Shown here: positions 26,683-35,709 of the stretch, one piece after another
Layout: every line of letters begins with the position of its first letter
How positions within the stretch are numbered: position 1 is the first letter of the stretch
Assembly (NCBI RefSeq): GCF_023554255.2
Contig: NZ_JAMJWD020000001.1
Location: 124,001 to 188,000, forward strand
Reading direction: 5' to 3'
DNA length: 64,000 nt
Source of the DNA: Phyllobacterium sp. 21LDTY02-6
Lineage (GTDB): Bacteria; Pseudomonadota; Alphaproteobacteria; Rhizobiales; Rhizobiaceae
Made by a program: the position numbers and the translations under genes
Notes under the pieces: generated by a model
The model's input: the letters and a program-made list of their open reading frames with translations, nothing else
The model's database searches: none
Told to the model about the DNA's origin: nothing

Positions 26683-27816
26683 ATGGCGACGCAGCGCATC
26701 CTCGATTTCATCAATACCCGACGTCCGAACGGCCCATGTATGGTGCTCGATCTGGAGGTCGTGCGCGAGAATTTCCATAATTTCGAGATGGCACTGCCGA
26801 ATTCGAAGATCTTCTACGCGGTGAAGGCCAATCCCGCGCCTGAGATCCTGCGCCTGCTTGCCTCTCTCGGCTCGAGCTTCGATACGGCATCCGTCGCCGA
26901 AATCGAAATGGCTCTGGACGCCGGTGCCACGGCAGACCGCATCTCCTTCGGCAACACGATCAAGAAGGAGCGCGATATCGCGCGTGCCTTCGAGCTCGGC
27001 ATTCGTCTCTTTGCCGTCGATTGCGTCGAAGAAGTCGAGAAAGTGGCGCGTGCCGCTCCGGGAGCACGTGTATTCTGCCGCGTCCTTACCGATGGTGCTG
27101 GTGCCGAATGGCCGCTGTCGCGCAAGTTCGGCTGCGTTCCGGCCATGGCGGTCGACGTCCTGCGTGCGGCCAAGTCGCTTGATCTCGAGGCCTATGGCGT
27201 GTCGTTCCATGTCGGCTCGCAGCAGACCGACCTTGCCGCTTGGGATCGTGCCCTTGGCGACGCCAAGCACGTATTCGACGCGCTTGCCGCCGAAGGCATC
27301 GTTCTGAAGATGGTCAATATGGGTGGCGGTTTCCCGACCCGTTATCTCAAGGACGTGCCGACTGCCCAGGCCTATGGACAGGCGATCTTCCAGGCGCTGA
27401 GCAAGCATTTCGGCAATCGCCTGCCCGAGACGATCATCGAGCCCGGCCGCGGAATGGTCGGCAATGCCGGTGTGATCAAGGCCGAAGTCGTGCTGGTCTC
27501 GAAGAAGGCCGACAATGACAATGTTCGCTGGGTCTATCTCGACATCGGCAAGTTCGGCGGTCTCGCCGAGACGATGGACGAGGCAATCCGCTATCAGATC
27601 ACCACGCAGCGCGATGGCGACCACAGCGAGCCGTGCGTTCTCGCCGGCCCGACATGCGACTCCGCCGATGTCATGTATGAAAAAAACCCGTATCCGCTGC
27701 CCATCTCGCTGACGATCGGCGATGAAGTGCTGATCGAGGGAACGGGCGCCTATACGACGACCTATTCCGCGGTGGCCTTTAACGGTTTCGAGCCCCTCCG
27801 ATCCTACGTCATCTGA
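26683..27816 (+). CDS. Ornithine/lysine decarboxylase (fold III, PLP)
   Basis: A 377-residue alanine-racemase-fold decarboxylase, making putrescine from ornithine (possibly also cadaverine from lysine). The PLP lysine is in IFYAVKANPAPEIL. Further sites are the GNTIKKERDI phosphate-region motif, FHVGSQQTDLAAWD, MGGGFPTRY, EPGRGMVGNAG and the substrate loop GPTCDSADVMYE with the catalytic Cys. ATG 26683 follows TGGAGA. The long speF-type leader upstream suggests polyamine feedback. The downstream GNAT gene is separated by two hairpins. Confidence 0.93.
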   Translation: MATQRILDFINTRRPNGPCMVLDLEVVRENFHNFEMALPNSKIFYAVKANPAPEILRLLASLGSSFDTASVAEIEMALDAGATADRISFGNTIKKERDIARAFELGIRLFAVDCVEEVEKVARAAPGARVFCRVLTDGAGAEWPLSRKFGCVPAMAVDVLRAAKSLDLEAYGVSFHVGSQQTDLAAWDRALGDAKHVFDALAAEGIVLKMVNMGGGFPTRYLKDVPTAQAYGQAIFQALSKHFGNRLPETIIEPGRGMVGNAGVIKAEVVLVSKKADNDNVRWVYLDIGKFGGLAETMDEAIRYQITTQRDGDHSEPCVLAGPTCDSADVMYEKNPYPLPISLTIGDEVLIEGTGAYTTTYSAVAFNGFEPLRSYVI

Positions 27817-27859
27817 TCCGGCAATGCCGGATCTGGTGTCCCCGTCCGCCAAAGGCGGA
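27815..27859 (+). terminator. Two tandem hairpins after ornithine decarboxylase
   Basis: First hairpin GATCCGGC-AAT-GCCGGATC (27815-27833) overlaps the stop codon; second TCCGCC-AAA-GGCGGA (27845-27859). No T-run follows, so they may stabilise or partly terminate the transcript before the GNAT gene. Confidence 0.5.
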
Positions 27860-27900
27860 TCGGGATGGGTCGGATATCTCTTGCTTGAATGGTTCGAAAG

Positions 27901-28509
27901 ATGAACGCTGCAGAAAAAATAGGACGGGTCCAGCCTGGCGCGAAGGCCTTCACCATCGTCAATGAATTGCCGCAGGATCAGGCCGCACGCGAAGAACTGC
28001 TCGACCGGGCCATGGGTCCCGGAAGGCGGCGCAAGTCCTCCGAGAAGCTTCGTCGTGGACGGTTGCCCTCCGAAGGCATGGCTTTTGTTGCGCGCGATGC
28101 CGACGGCAGGCTGCTCGGAACGGTGCGGCTCTGGGATATTCAGGCCGGCCATGACGCGCTGGGCCTGCCTATCCGCGCGCTTCTGCTCGGTCCCCTGGCA
28201 GTCGATCCGTCGATCAAGGGCAGCGGCATCGGCGCCGGGCTCATGCGGCATGCGATCGCCGAGGCCGCGCGCCTCGGACATGGTGCCATTCTTCTTGTCG
28301 GCGACCCGGAATATTACGAGCGTTTCGGCTTTTCCGGCGCGAACACCACAAGCCTTGCAATGCCCGGTCCGGTGGAGCGGCATCGCTTTCTCGCGCTCGA
28401 GTTGCGCACTGGCCACCTCGCGGGCGCGCATGGCGTACTCATGCCACGCGGCCGCAAGGCGAAAATGAGCGTCACTGCTCCGGTTTCGCTGCGCTTCTCG
28501 GCGCGGTGA
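27901..28509 (+). CDS. GNAT-family N-acetyltransferase
   Basis: A 202-residue protein with the GNAT acetyl-CoA fold: GTVRLWDIQAG, then LGPLAVDPSIKGSGIGAGLM (the Q/RxxGxG/A-type pyrophosphate loop) and LLVGDPEYYERFGFSGANTT. It may acetylate polyamines or another amine, inferred only from its position after ornithine decarboxylase. Either ATG 27889 or 27901 is possible; I used the second. Confidence 0.85.
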   Translation: MNAAEKIGRVQPGAKAFTIVNELPQDQAAREELLDRAMGPGRRRKSSEKLRRGRLPSEGMAFVARDADGRLLGTVRLWDIQAGHDALGLPIRALLLGPLAVDPSIKGSGIGAGLMRHAIAEAARLGHGAILLVGDPEYYERFGFSGANTTSLAMPGPVERHRFLALELRTGHLAGAHGVLMPRGRKAKMSVTAPVSLRFSAR

Positions 28510-28524
28510 ATGGCAGGGGGATGG

Positions 28525-29136
28525 CTATGAGCCGTCCCCGATGAAACGGCCGACAGCGGCGATCTCGCCTTGCGGGATTTCGTGGCCGCCCGAGTGCCAG
28601 AAGAGCTCGACATCGGCCTTCTGCCCGACGAGATAATCCGCCAGCAACTGGGTGGTGGATGGCGGGCAGATGGGATCATTCCTCCCGGCAGTTATCAACA
28701 TGCGCCGGCCGGCCAGTCCGGCATTGGGTTCCGGCTGCCACGGGATGAGCGGATGCATTAGAACCGCATCGTCGAACAGCTCGGGCCGGGACAATATCAC
28801 CGAAGCCAGGATGTTGGCGCCATTCGAATAGCCCAATCCGATGATCCTGGACGGTCGGGCCTGCTCTATCCTGTCTTCGACGAAACGAGCCATGGCGGCC
28901 GTGCGCGCCCGCAGGTCATCCATATCGTAGACGCCTTCGCCAGTTCGGCGGAAGAAACGAAGCGCGCCATGTTCGGAGACATCGCCGCGCGGCGCGACAA
29001 TGCCCGCATCGGGCAGCAACTGCCGGCCATAGCCGAAGAACTGGTTCTCGTCGCCGCCGGTGCCGTGGAAGACGATGAGCAAGGGTTGCCCGGGCTCCGC
29101 CTCATGGGCGCGGTAGTGATAGCTGGACTGGGTCAT
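28525..29136 (-). CDS. Alpha/beta hydrolase (carboxylesterase/phospholipase type)
   Basis: A 203-residue esterase of the small phospholipase/carboxylesterase family. The oxyanion region LLIVFHGTGGDENQFF and nucleophile elbow IIGLGYSNGANI are clear, and Asp (AGRNDPICP) and His (HSGGHEIPQGEI) complete the triad. Many relatives belong to ring-opening dioxygenase clusters as YtpA/MhqD-like proteins, but no such partner is here. It converges with the GNAT gene. Confidence 0.88.
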   Translation of the reverse strand: MTQSSYHYRAHEAEPGQPLLIVFHGTGGDENQFFGYGRQLLPDAGIVAPRGDVSEHGALRFFRRTGEGVYDMDDLRARTAAMARFVEDRIEQARPSRIIGLGYSNGANILASVILSRPELFDDAVLMHPLIPWQPEPNAGLAGRRMLITAGRNDPICPPSTTQLLADYLVGQKADVELFWHSGGHEIPQGEIAAVGRFIGDGS

Positions 29137-29239
29137 GACGAGCCTTCCGTTTTGCGTGTCAGCCCCTCATATGATGAGCCGCTGGCCGGTGCACAGCGGC
29201 TCACCCCTTTTACGCATTGTCGCCGTTTGTCGAACGATC

Positions 29240-30658
29240 CTAGCCGGCGCTCGACCAGGGCCCATGGAAGTCGCCCTCCTGGTCGAGCCGCTTGAAGCCA
29301 TGGGCGCCGAAGAAATCGCGCTGTGCCTGAATGAGATTGGCGGTACCGCGAGCCTGGCGGAAACCATCGAAATAATTCAGCGCGGCGGATAGCGCCGGTA
29401 CCGGCAGGCCGGCAAGCGATGCTTCCGCAACGATCTTGCGCAGGGACTTCGAACCTTCCTTCATCCGCTCGACAAATGCCGGCACGAGAAGCAGGTTGGT
29501 GTCGGCATTGCCTTCGAACGCCGCTGCAATCTCGTCGAGGAACTGCGATCGGATGATGCAGCCGGCGCGCCAGATTCTTGCTGTTGTCGCCAGCGGAATG
29601 TCCCAGCCACGCTCTTTCGAAGCGCCAGCCATGACTTCGAAACCTTGCGCATAGGCCGCAATCTTGCCCGCCAGCAAGCCGCGCTCGAGCGCATCTATGA
29701 AGCCCTGGCTCTTGTCGGCGAGCCTGGCCGTTCCGAGGTCGCCATAGGCCTTGGCGGCCACCGACCTTTGTTCAACCAGGGAAGAGATCGACCGCGCCGC
29801 GACCGCGGCCTCGATTCCGGTCGCGGGAATGCCAAGCATCTGCGCCTCGATCGCGGCCCAGCGTCCGGTCCCCTTCTGTCCGGCGCTGTCGAGGATGACA
29901 TCGACAGCGGGTTTGCCCGTTTGCTTGTCGGTTGCCAGCAGCACCTTCGCGGTGATCTCGATCAGGTAGGAATTCAGCGGCCCCTTGTTCCACGTTTCGA
30001 AGATCTTTCCAATCGCGTCGGGGGCAAGCTGCAGACCGTCGCGCAGCACGCCATATACTTCGGCGATCATCTGCATGTCGGCATATTCGATGCCATTGTG
30101 GATGGTCTTGACGAAATGGCCGGCACCGTCCGGTCCCATCAGGGCGGAACAGGGCTCGCCCTCGAATTTAGCCGAGATCGCCGTCAATACGGGCTCGATG
30201 CGGGCATAGGATTCCGGCGTACCGCCGACCATGATGGAAGGTCCGTGTCGCGCGCCTTCTTCGCCGCCGGAAACACCCATGCCGACGAATGTCGGATCGC
30301 CGGAACCAAGTTCCGCCAGACGGCGAACCGTATCATGGAAGTTCGCATTGCCGGCGTCGATGATGATGTCGTTCTTCTCGAGATAGGGCTTGAGCGCTGC
30401 AATCTGTTCATCGACAGCCTCGCCGGCCTTGACCATGAGGATGATCGGCCGTGGCGCGCGAATGTTCTGGGCAAGCTCTTCGAGCGATTGGCAGGTGACG
30501 ATATTGTCCTGCAGGGAACCTGCTCCAGCGTAAAATTCCTGCGTCTTGGCAGGTGTCCGATTATAGACCGCGATGCGATAACCGTTTTCGGCGATGTTCA
30601 GGGCCAGATTGGCGCCCATGACACCGAGGCCGATCAATCCGATGTCAGCTTGCTGCAT
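29240..30658 (-). CDS. gnd: 6-phosphogluconate dehydrogenase, decarboxylating
   Basis: Converts 6-phosphogluconate to ribulose 5-phosphate with NADP+ reduction. The 472-residue enzyme has the Rossmann motif IGLIGLGVMGANLALNIAEN, the signature SGGEEGARHGPSIMVGG and catalytic Lys in HFVKTIHNGIEYADMQMI; the length is typical. ATG 30658 (MQQADIGLIG) is used rather than the longer frame to 30712. A palindrome CTGTCC-G-GGACAG lies 55 bases upstream. It lies 153 bases downstream of the RpiR regulator, on the same strand. Confidence 0.95.
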   Translation of the reverse strand: MQQADIGLIGLGVMGANLALNIAENGYRIAVYNRTPAKTQEFYAGAGSLQDNIVTCQSLEELAQNIRAPRPIILMVKAGEAVDEQIAALKPYLEKNDIIIDAGNANFHDTVRRLAELGSGDPTFVGMGVSGGEEGARHGPSIMVGGTPESYARIEPVLTAISAKFEGEPCSALMGPDGAGHFVKTIHNGIEYADMQMIAEVYGVLRDGLQLAPDAIGKIFETWNKGPLNSYLIEITAKVLLATDKQTGKPAVDVILDSAGQKGTGRWAAIEAQMLGIPATGIEAAVAARSISSLVEQRSVAAKAYGDLGTARLADKSQGFIDALERGLLAGKIAAYAQGFEVMAGASKERGWDIPLATTARIWRAGCIIRSQFLDEIAAAFEGNADTNLLLVPAFVERMKEGSKSLRKIVAEASLAGLPVPALSAALNYFDGFRQARGTANLIQAQRDFFGAHGFKRLDQEGDFHGPWSSAG

Positions 30659-30712
30659 ATTCTTCGTCCTATTCCTGAAATATTGCATCTGGAGCCATGC
30701 TTCGCGCGGCAC

Positions 30713-30725
30713 CTGTCCGGGACAG
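30713..30725. promoter_or_regulatory. Palindrome upstream of gnd
   Basis: CTGTCC-G-GGACAG, a perfect inverted repeat with one central base, 55 bases before the gnd start. It could be an operator; the binding protein is unknown. Confidence 0.3.
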
Positions 30726-30811
30726 CATTAGTATATCAATGCGGCGTGGCGGCAACGGAAAACATCTGTTTTTCCCATGCCGGCGCAGTTGGTACCCGCA
30801 GGGGTAGAAGA

Positions 30812-31645
30812 CTAGCGGTCGCGCAATTGTTCCAGGTCGCGGATCCTGTCGGCGCCCGTCTGTTCGAGACGCCGCGTCACATCCGCGATCAGCGTTTCGG
30901 CCACCAGGAACAGGGCGGCGGACGAATCCCAGGGCGAGGGCACGGCAGTCCGGCCGGCGATCACATGGCGGGCAAAACGGGCAATGGGTGATAGCCACTG
31001 ATCGGTGATGAGCACGATCTCGACGCCGCGCTGCTGCGCCTTTTCGGCGAAGCGCAGCAGGCTGTCCTGATAGCGTCTTATGTCGAAGATCACCAGCACG
31101 TCCTTCTTGCCCATATCGATGAGCTGGTCGCGCCAATGGCTCTCCTGGCCAAAGAGATGCGTGACGCCCGGCCGTACGATCTTCAGATGCGAGGCCATGT
31201 AATTGGCGATGGGATCGGTGAAGCGTCCGCCCAGCAGGTAAAGCCTTGCCTTGCTCCGCGCCAGCGCCGAAGCGGCTTCGCCAAGCTGCCGCTGCGAGAT
31301 GTGCTGGAACGTCTCGCGGATGTTCTCGATGGCGGATTCCATCAGGGGGAACGGCATTGCGCTGCCGCCGGCGCCGATGGTTGCAGCCCGGTTCCATGGC
31401 GACTGTACCTGCGCCGCCAATTCCTCCTGCAGCGCGCCCTGAAATTCGGGATAGCTCTGAAAGCCGAGCCGGGAGACGAAGCGAAGGATGGTGGGCGAAC
31501 TCACGCCAGCCTGGGCGGAAAATTCCGCCACCGTGCGCAGGCCGATAAGGGGATAATTGCCGACAAGGGTTTGCGCGGCCTTGCGTTCCGAAGCCGGCAT
31601 GGCGTCGATCTTCTCTGCGATCAGCTCGGATATGCTGGTATTCAT
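30812..31645 (-). CDS. RpiR/MurR-family transcriptional regulator
   Basis: A 277-residue regulator with an N-terminal RpiR HTH (about 1-75; TVAEFSAQAGVSSPTILRFV) and a SIS domain (about 120-250; ARLYLLGGRFTDPIANYMAS, VLVIFDIRRYQDSLL, VEIVLITDQWLSPIARFA). SIS domains in this family usually sense phosphosugars, but several rhizobial members control amine or amino-acid catabolism. It is divergent from the amine-degradation operon; an element in the shared promoter recurs at the ABC-transporter promoter. GTG 31648 would add one residue. Confidence 0.9.
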   Translation of the reverse strand: MNTSISELIAEKIDAMPASERKAAQTLVGNYPLIGLRTVAEFSAQAGVSSPTILRFVSRLGFQSYPEFQGALQEELAAQVQSPWNRAATIGAGGSAMPFPLMESAIENIRETFQHISQRQLGEAASALARSKARLYLLGGRFTDPIANYMASHLKIVRPGVTHLFGQESHWRDQLIDMGKKDVLVIFDIRRYQDSLLRFAEKAQQRGVEIVLITDQWLSPIARFARHVIAGRTAVPSPWDSSAALFLVAETLIADVTRRLEQTGADRIRDLEQLRDR

Positions 31646-31714
31646 CACGAAGTTCCCCCAGGCCCGCTTCTATCCGGCAGATGCTGCCAATTCGGATTTG
31701 ACTTTGTTCGTCGT

Positions 31715-31736
31715 TATGTATCAAATCATACGAGAG
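31715..31736. promoter_or_regulatory. Candidate RpiR operator, copy 1
   Basis: GTATCAAATCATAC, an inverted repeat of GTAT/ATAC around CAAATC, within a 22-base stretch. Read on the minus strand it begins CTCTCGTAT, identical in nine bases to an element upstream of the ABC-transporter operon (42377). It lies between the RpiR gene and the operon starting at 31789. Confidence 0.5.
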
Positions 31737-31788
31737 TGGAAATAAATATACCAGATGTAACACGCAATACATCGTCGAAGAGAGCAAA

Positions 31789-32610
31789 ATGGGTAAGGCG
31801 GTCTCGAAAGAGGCATGGACGGCCGACAAATTGCCAGAAAGCCCGGTGCGGGTGTCAAACGCCGCAGGGCGCGGGCGCGCGATCATTTTGTGCGACCACG
31901 CTTCCAATCATATCCCTGCGAAATTCGGTACGCTCGGCCTGTCGCCCATCGACCTGACCCGCCATATCGCATGGGACCCGGGAGCCCTTGGCGTGAGCAA
32001 CATGCTGGCGATGCTGTTGGATGCACCTCTCGTCGAATCCCGCATCTCCCGGTTGATCGTCGACTGCAACCGCCCGCCGGACGCCCCGGATCTCATACCT
32101 TCGATCAGCGAACTGACGGTAGTTCCCGCCAATCAGCAACTAGACGAGGCGGCGATCAAGGAGCGCATCGCGCTGTCGCATCGACCGTATCATGCCGCGA
32201 TAGAAGATTTGATCGGCGAGCGGGAACGCGAAGACTTCCCCGCGCCGGTGCTCGTGGCCATCCATTCCTATACGCCGGTCTATCGCGGCGTCTCCCGACC
32301 CTGGCATATCGGGATCATCCATGATGCCGATACGAGCATCGCTGCGCCGCTCATCGAGGGGCTTGAGCGGATCGAAGGGCTGATCGTGGGCGACAACGAG
32401 CCCTATTCGCCCGCCGACAGGGTCTATTACACGCTGGAGCGGCACGCTTCGGCCAGAAGATTGCCGGCAGTCATGATCGAGATACGCAATGATCTGATCA
32501 CCACGCCGCATGAGGAGCAGGTCTGGGCCGAACGGCTGGCGCTGCTGCTCAAACCGATAATCAAGAAACCGCTCCGGGGAGTACGGGAGACGCCAGACAG
32601 GGAATCGTAG
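31789..32610 (+). CDS. N-formylglutamate amidohydrolase-family hydrolase
   Basis: A 273-residue zinc-type amidohydrolase (FGase family), with IILCDHASNHIPAKFG, SRLIVDCNRPPDAPD, ALSHRPYHAAIEDLI, VAIHSYTPVYRGVSRPWHIG and VMIEIRNDLI. The family hydrolyses N-acyl glutamates. Here it heads an operon with a PuuA-like ligase and two dehydrogenases, so it may release glutamate from a gamma-glutamyl or N-acyl intermediate rather than act in histidine catabolism; no hut genes are present. The function in this pathway is inference. Confidence 0.85.
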   Translation: MGKAVSKEAWTADKLPESPVRVSNAAGRGRAIILCDHASNHIPAKFGTLGLSPIDLTRHIAWDPGALGVSNMLAMLLDAPLVESRISRLIVDCNRPPDAPDLIPSISELTVVPANQQLDEAAIKERIALSHRPYHAAIEDLIGEREREDFPAPVLVAIHSYTPVYRGVSRPWHIGIIHDADTSIAAPLIEGLERIEGLIVGDNEPYSPADRVYYTLERHASARRLPAVMIEIRNDLITTPHEEQVWAERLALLLKPIIKKPLRGVRETPDRES

Positions 32611-32673
32611 AACCACGGATCGCGCCGGCATGCTGCTATCGACGTTGAAACTCAATAATTACAGGGGAACGTG

Positions 32674-34227
32674 ATGACACACCAGGACTATACCGACACC
32701 GACAAGCTGGAGGATGTGAAGGTCCTCCATGGCATGGGCTATGCCCAGGAACTCGAGCGGCGAATGAGCCGCTTCTCCAATTTCGCCATCTCCTTTTCGA
32801 TCATCTGCATTCTTTCCGGCGGTATCAACTCGCTGGCGCAGGCAACCGCGGGCGCGGGCGGGGCGGCCATCGGCATCGGCTGGCCGCTCGGCTGTCTGAT
32901 TTCCGCGGTCTTCGCCATCGCAATGGCACAGATCAGCTCGGCCTACCCAACCGCAGGCGGCCTCTATCATTGGGGCTCGATCCTCGGCAATCGCGGTACG
33001 GGCTGGCTGACGGCCTGGTTCAATCTTCTGGGGCTCATCACCGTTCTCGGCGCGATCAACGTCGGAACCTATTATTTCTTCATCGGCGCATTCGGCGAAT
33101 ATCTCGGCATAGCCGACTCGACGACCGTGCGCGTCGTCTTCCTGGTCATCCTGACCGGTGCCCAGGCGCTCATCAATCACATGGGCATCGGGCTGACGGC
33201 AAAGCTGACGGATTTTTCCGGCTATCTGATCTTCGTAACGTCGATTCTCCTCGCCGTCGTCTGCCTTGCGGTAGCGGACAGCTACGATATCGGCCGCCTC
33301 TTCACCTTCTCGAACTATTCCGGCGAGGCGGGCGGCAATGTATGGCCCGCGACCTCGGGGACCTGGGTCTTCCTGCTTGGCCTGCTGCTGCCGATCTATA
33401 CGATCACCGGCTATGATGCGTCGGCCCACACGTCCGAAGAGACGGTCAAGGCGGCATATTCCGTGCCGCGCGGGATGATTTCGTCGGTCCTCTGGTCGGC
33501 CGTGTTCGGCTACATCATGCTTTGCTCCTTCGTGCTGATGATCCCGGACATGGATGCTGCCGCCGCGCAAGGATGGAACGTCTTCTTCTGGGCGATGAAC
33601 GAGCAGGTCAATCCGCTGATCAAGGACATTCTCTATTTCCTGATCTTCATCTGCCAGTTCCTGTGCGGCCTGGCCACGGTCACCTCCGTCTCGCGCATGA
33701 TCTTCGCCTTCGCGCGCGACAAGGGCCTGCCGGCATCGAAGGCGTTGTCGAAAGTCAGCCCGAAATATCGCACCCCCGTAGCCGCCATCTGGACCGGCGC
33801 GACACTGGCCGTGCTCTTCGTATGGGGCTCGTCGCTGGTTTCGATCGGCGAGACGCCTGTCTACACGATCGTCGTGTCCTGCACGGTCATCTTCCTGTTC
33901 TTCTCCTTCGCCATTCCGATCGCCCTCGGCTTGCTGGCATGGGGTACACCGAAGTGGAACCGCATGGGACCCTGGGACATGGGCGAAGCGAAGTTCAAGC
34001 TCTTCGCGGTGCTCTCCATACTGGCGATGGTGCTGATCTTCATCCTCGGCATCCAGCCGCCCAATGATTGGGCGCTCTACATAACGGTCGGCTTCCTCAT
34101 CGTGACGGCAGCCGTCTGGTTCTTCTTCGAGAAGCGCCGCTTCAAGGGTCCGCCCATCGGCGACGACGTTGCAAGACGTGCGGCCGAGATTGCCGCCGCC
34201 GAGAAAGCCGTAGGCGAACGCATCTGA
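32674..34227 (+). CDS. APC-family amino acid/amine permease
   Basis: A 517-residue inner-membrane transporter with about 12 TM helices. The N-terminal APC motif is RMSRFSNFAISFSIICILSG, and the central GYDASAHTSEETVKAAYSVP is conserved in GabP/PuuP-type carriers. It probably imports an amine, amino acid or amino alcohol feeding the next three enzymes. An AGGGGAA site precedes GTG 32671 and ATG 32674; I used the ATG. Confidence 0.9.
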   Translation: MTHQDYTDTDKLEDVKVLHGMGYAQELERRMSRFSNFAISFSIICILSGGINSLAQATAGAGGAAIGIGWPLGCLISAVFAIAMAQISSAYPTAGGLYHWGSILGNRGTGWLTAWFNLLGLITVLGAINVGTYYFFIGAFGEYLGIADSTTVRVVFLVILTGAQALINHMGIGLTAKLTDFSGYLIFVTSILLAVVCLAVADSYDIGRLFTFSNYSGEAGGNVWPATSGTWVFLLGLLLPIYTITGYDASAHTSEETVKAAYSVPRGMISSVLWSAVFGYIMLCSFVLMIPDMDAAAAQGWNVFFWAMNEQVNPLIKDILYFLIFICQFLCGLATVTSVSRMIFAFARDKGLPASKALSKVSPKYRTPVAAIWTGATLAVLFVWGSSLVSIGETPVYTIVVSCTVIFLFFSFAIPIALGLLAWGTPKWNRMGPWDMGEAKFKLFAVLSILAMVLIFILGIQPPNDWALYITVGFLIVTAAVWFFFEKRRFKGPPIGDDVARRAAEIAAAEKAVGERI

Positions 34228-34233
34228 GTGACC

Positions 34234-34259
34234 GGGGCGGCGGCATTGCCCGCTGCCCC
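34234..34259 (+). terminator. Stem-loop between permease and glutamine-synthetase gene
   Basis: GGGGCGGCGG pairs with CCCGCTGCCCC (one or two mismatches) just after the permease stop. No T-run; it could tune the level of downstream mRNA. Confidence 0.4.
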
Positions 34260-34301
34260 TCCATTCCCCAACTCTAAGCATTGACGTTTTAAGGAAAGAT
34301 C

Positions 34302-35672
34302 ATGCCCGGACATTGGAGTTTCGACGAGTTAAAGCGTCATGTGACGAATGGTGAGATCGATACGGTTCTTGCCTGTTTCGTCGATATGCAGGGCCGCCTG
34401 ATCGGCAAACGCTTCCATGCCAGTTTCTTCGTCGAATCCGCCCATGACGAAACCCATGGCTGCAATTATCTTCTTGCCAATGACATCGATATGGAGCCGG
34501 TACCCGGCTATAAGGCGGCGAGCTGGCAGCAGGGCTATGGCGATTTCGTCATCAAGCCGGACCTTTCGACGATCCGCCACATTCCATGGCTCGAGAAATG
34601 CGCGCTGGTGCTCTGCGATATTCTCGATCATCACCACCATGAGGATCTGGCGCATTCGCCGCGCGCGATCCTCAAACGGCAGCTCGCAAGGCTGAAAGAG
34701 CGCGGATACCTCGCTTATTTCGCCTCGGAGCTGGAATTCTATCTCTTCGACGAGACCTATGAGAGCGCGCGGGCGAAGAACTGGAAGGGCATGGCCACCG
34801 CCTCGCCCTATATCCAGGATTACGTGATCCAGATGACGACCAAGGAAGACGCCGTCATGCGCGCCATCCGCAATGGATTGTTCGATGCCGGTATCCCGGT
34901 GGAGAATTCCAAGGGCGAATGGGGTCCCGGGCAGGAGGAAATCAACGTCCGCTATGCCGAAGCGCTGGAAATGGCTGACCGCCACGTCATCATGAAGAAT
35001 GGCTGCAAGGAGATCGCCACGCAGATGGGCAAGGCCATCACCTTCATGGCGAAGTACGATTATTCGCTCGCCGGCAGCTCCAGCCATGTCCACAACTCGC
35101 TGTGGAGCGCGGATGGCAAGACGCCGCTGTTCTACGACAAGAGCGCCGAATATACGATGTCGCCGCTCATGCGGCAGTGGGTGGCCGGGCAATTGAAATA
35201 TGCCAATGACTTCACCTATTTCCTCGCGCCCTACATCAACTCCTACAAGCGGTTCCAGGCAGGCACGTTTGCGCCGACGAAGAATGTCTGGAGCCTCGAC
35301 AACCGCACGGCGGGCTTCCGCTTGTGCGGCGAGGGGTCGAAGGCCATCCGCATCGAATGCCGCATCGGCGGCGCCGATCTCAATCCCTATCTCGCTTTTG
35401 CAGGGCTGATCGCATCGGGGCTGGCGGGCATCGATGAAAAGCTCGAACTCGCCAAGCCGTTCCAGGGCGATGCCTATGGCGGTGCGCGCCTCAAAGAAAT
35501 ACCGAAGACATTGCGCGACGCCACGGAAGCGCTCGGCCGGTCGAAAATGCTTCGGGAAGCGCTGGGAGAAGAGGTGATCGAGCATTACCTCCATACGGCC
35601 CGCTGGGAGCAGTTCGAATATGACCGCCGCGTCACCGATTGGGAGTTGCATCGCGGCTTCGAACGGTATTGA
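34302..35672 (+). CDS. Glutamine synthetase-like gamma-glutamyl-amine ligase
   Basis: A 456-residue member of the type I glutamine-synthetase fold, in the PuuA/IpuC/GlnT group rather than housekeeping GlnA. Seen: N-terminal beta-grasp (LACFVDMQGRLIGKRFHASF), catalytic region (YFASELEFYLFDETY, GQEEINVRY, GSSSHVHNSLW) and NSYKRFQAGTFAPTKNVW. The GlnA adenylylation-loop tyrosine context is absent. By analogy it should join an amine or amino alcohol to the gamma-carboxyl of glutamate using ATP. It is followed directly by aldehyde and alcohol dehydrogenase genes. Confidence 0.88.
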   Translation: MPGHWSFDELKRHVTNGEIDTVLACFVDMQGRLIGKRFHASFFVESAHDETHGCNYLLANDIDMEPVPGYKAASWQQGYGDFVIKPDLSTIRHIPWLEKCALVLCDILDHHHHEDLAHSPRAILKRQLARLKERGYLAYFASELEFYLFDETYESARAKNWKGMATASPYIQDYVIQMTTKEDAVMRAIRNGLFDAGIPVENSKGEWGPGQEEINVRYAEALEMADRHVIMKNGCKEIATQMGKAITFMAKYDYSLAGSSSHVHNSLWSADGKTPLFYDKSAEYTMSPLMRQWVAGQLKYANDFTYFLAPYINSYKRFQAGTFAPTKNVWSLDNRTAGFRLCGEGSKAIRIECRIGGADLNPYLAFAGLIASGLAGIDEKLELAKPFQGDAYGGARLKEIPKTLRDATEALGRSKMLREALGEEVIEHYLHTARWEQFEYDRRVTDWELHRGFERY

Positions 35673-35709
35673 AGAACCTGAACCCAGCAGAAGATCAGAG
35701 GGTATTTCC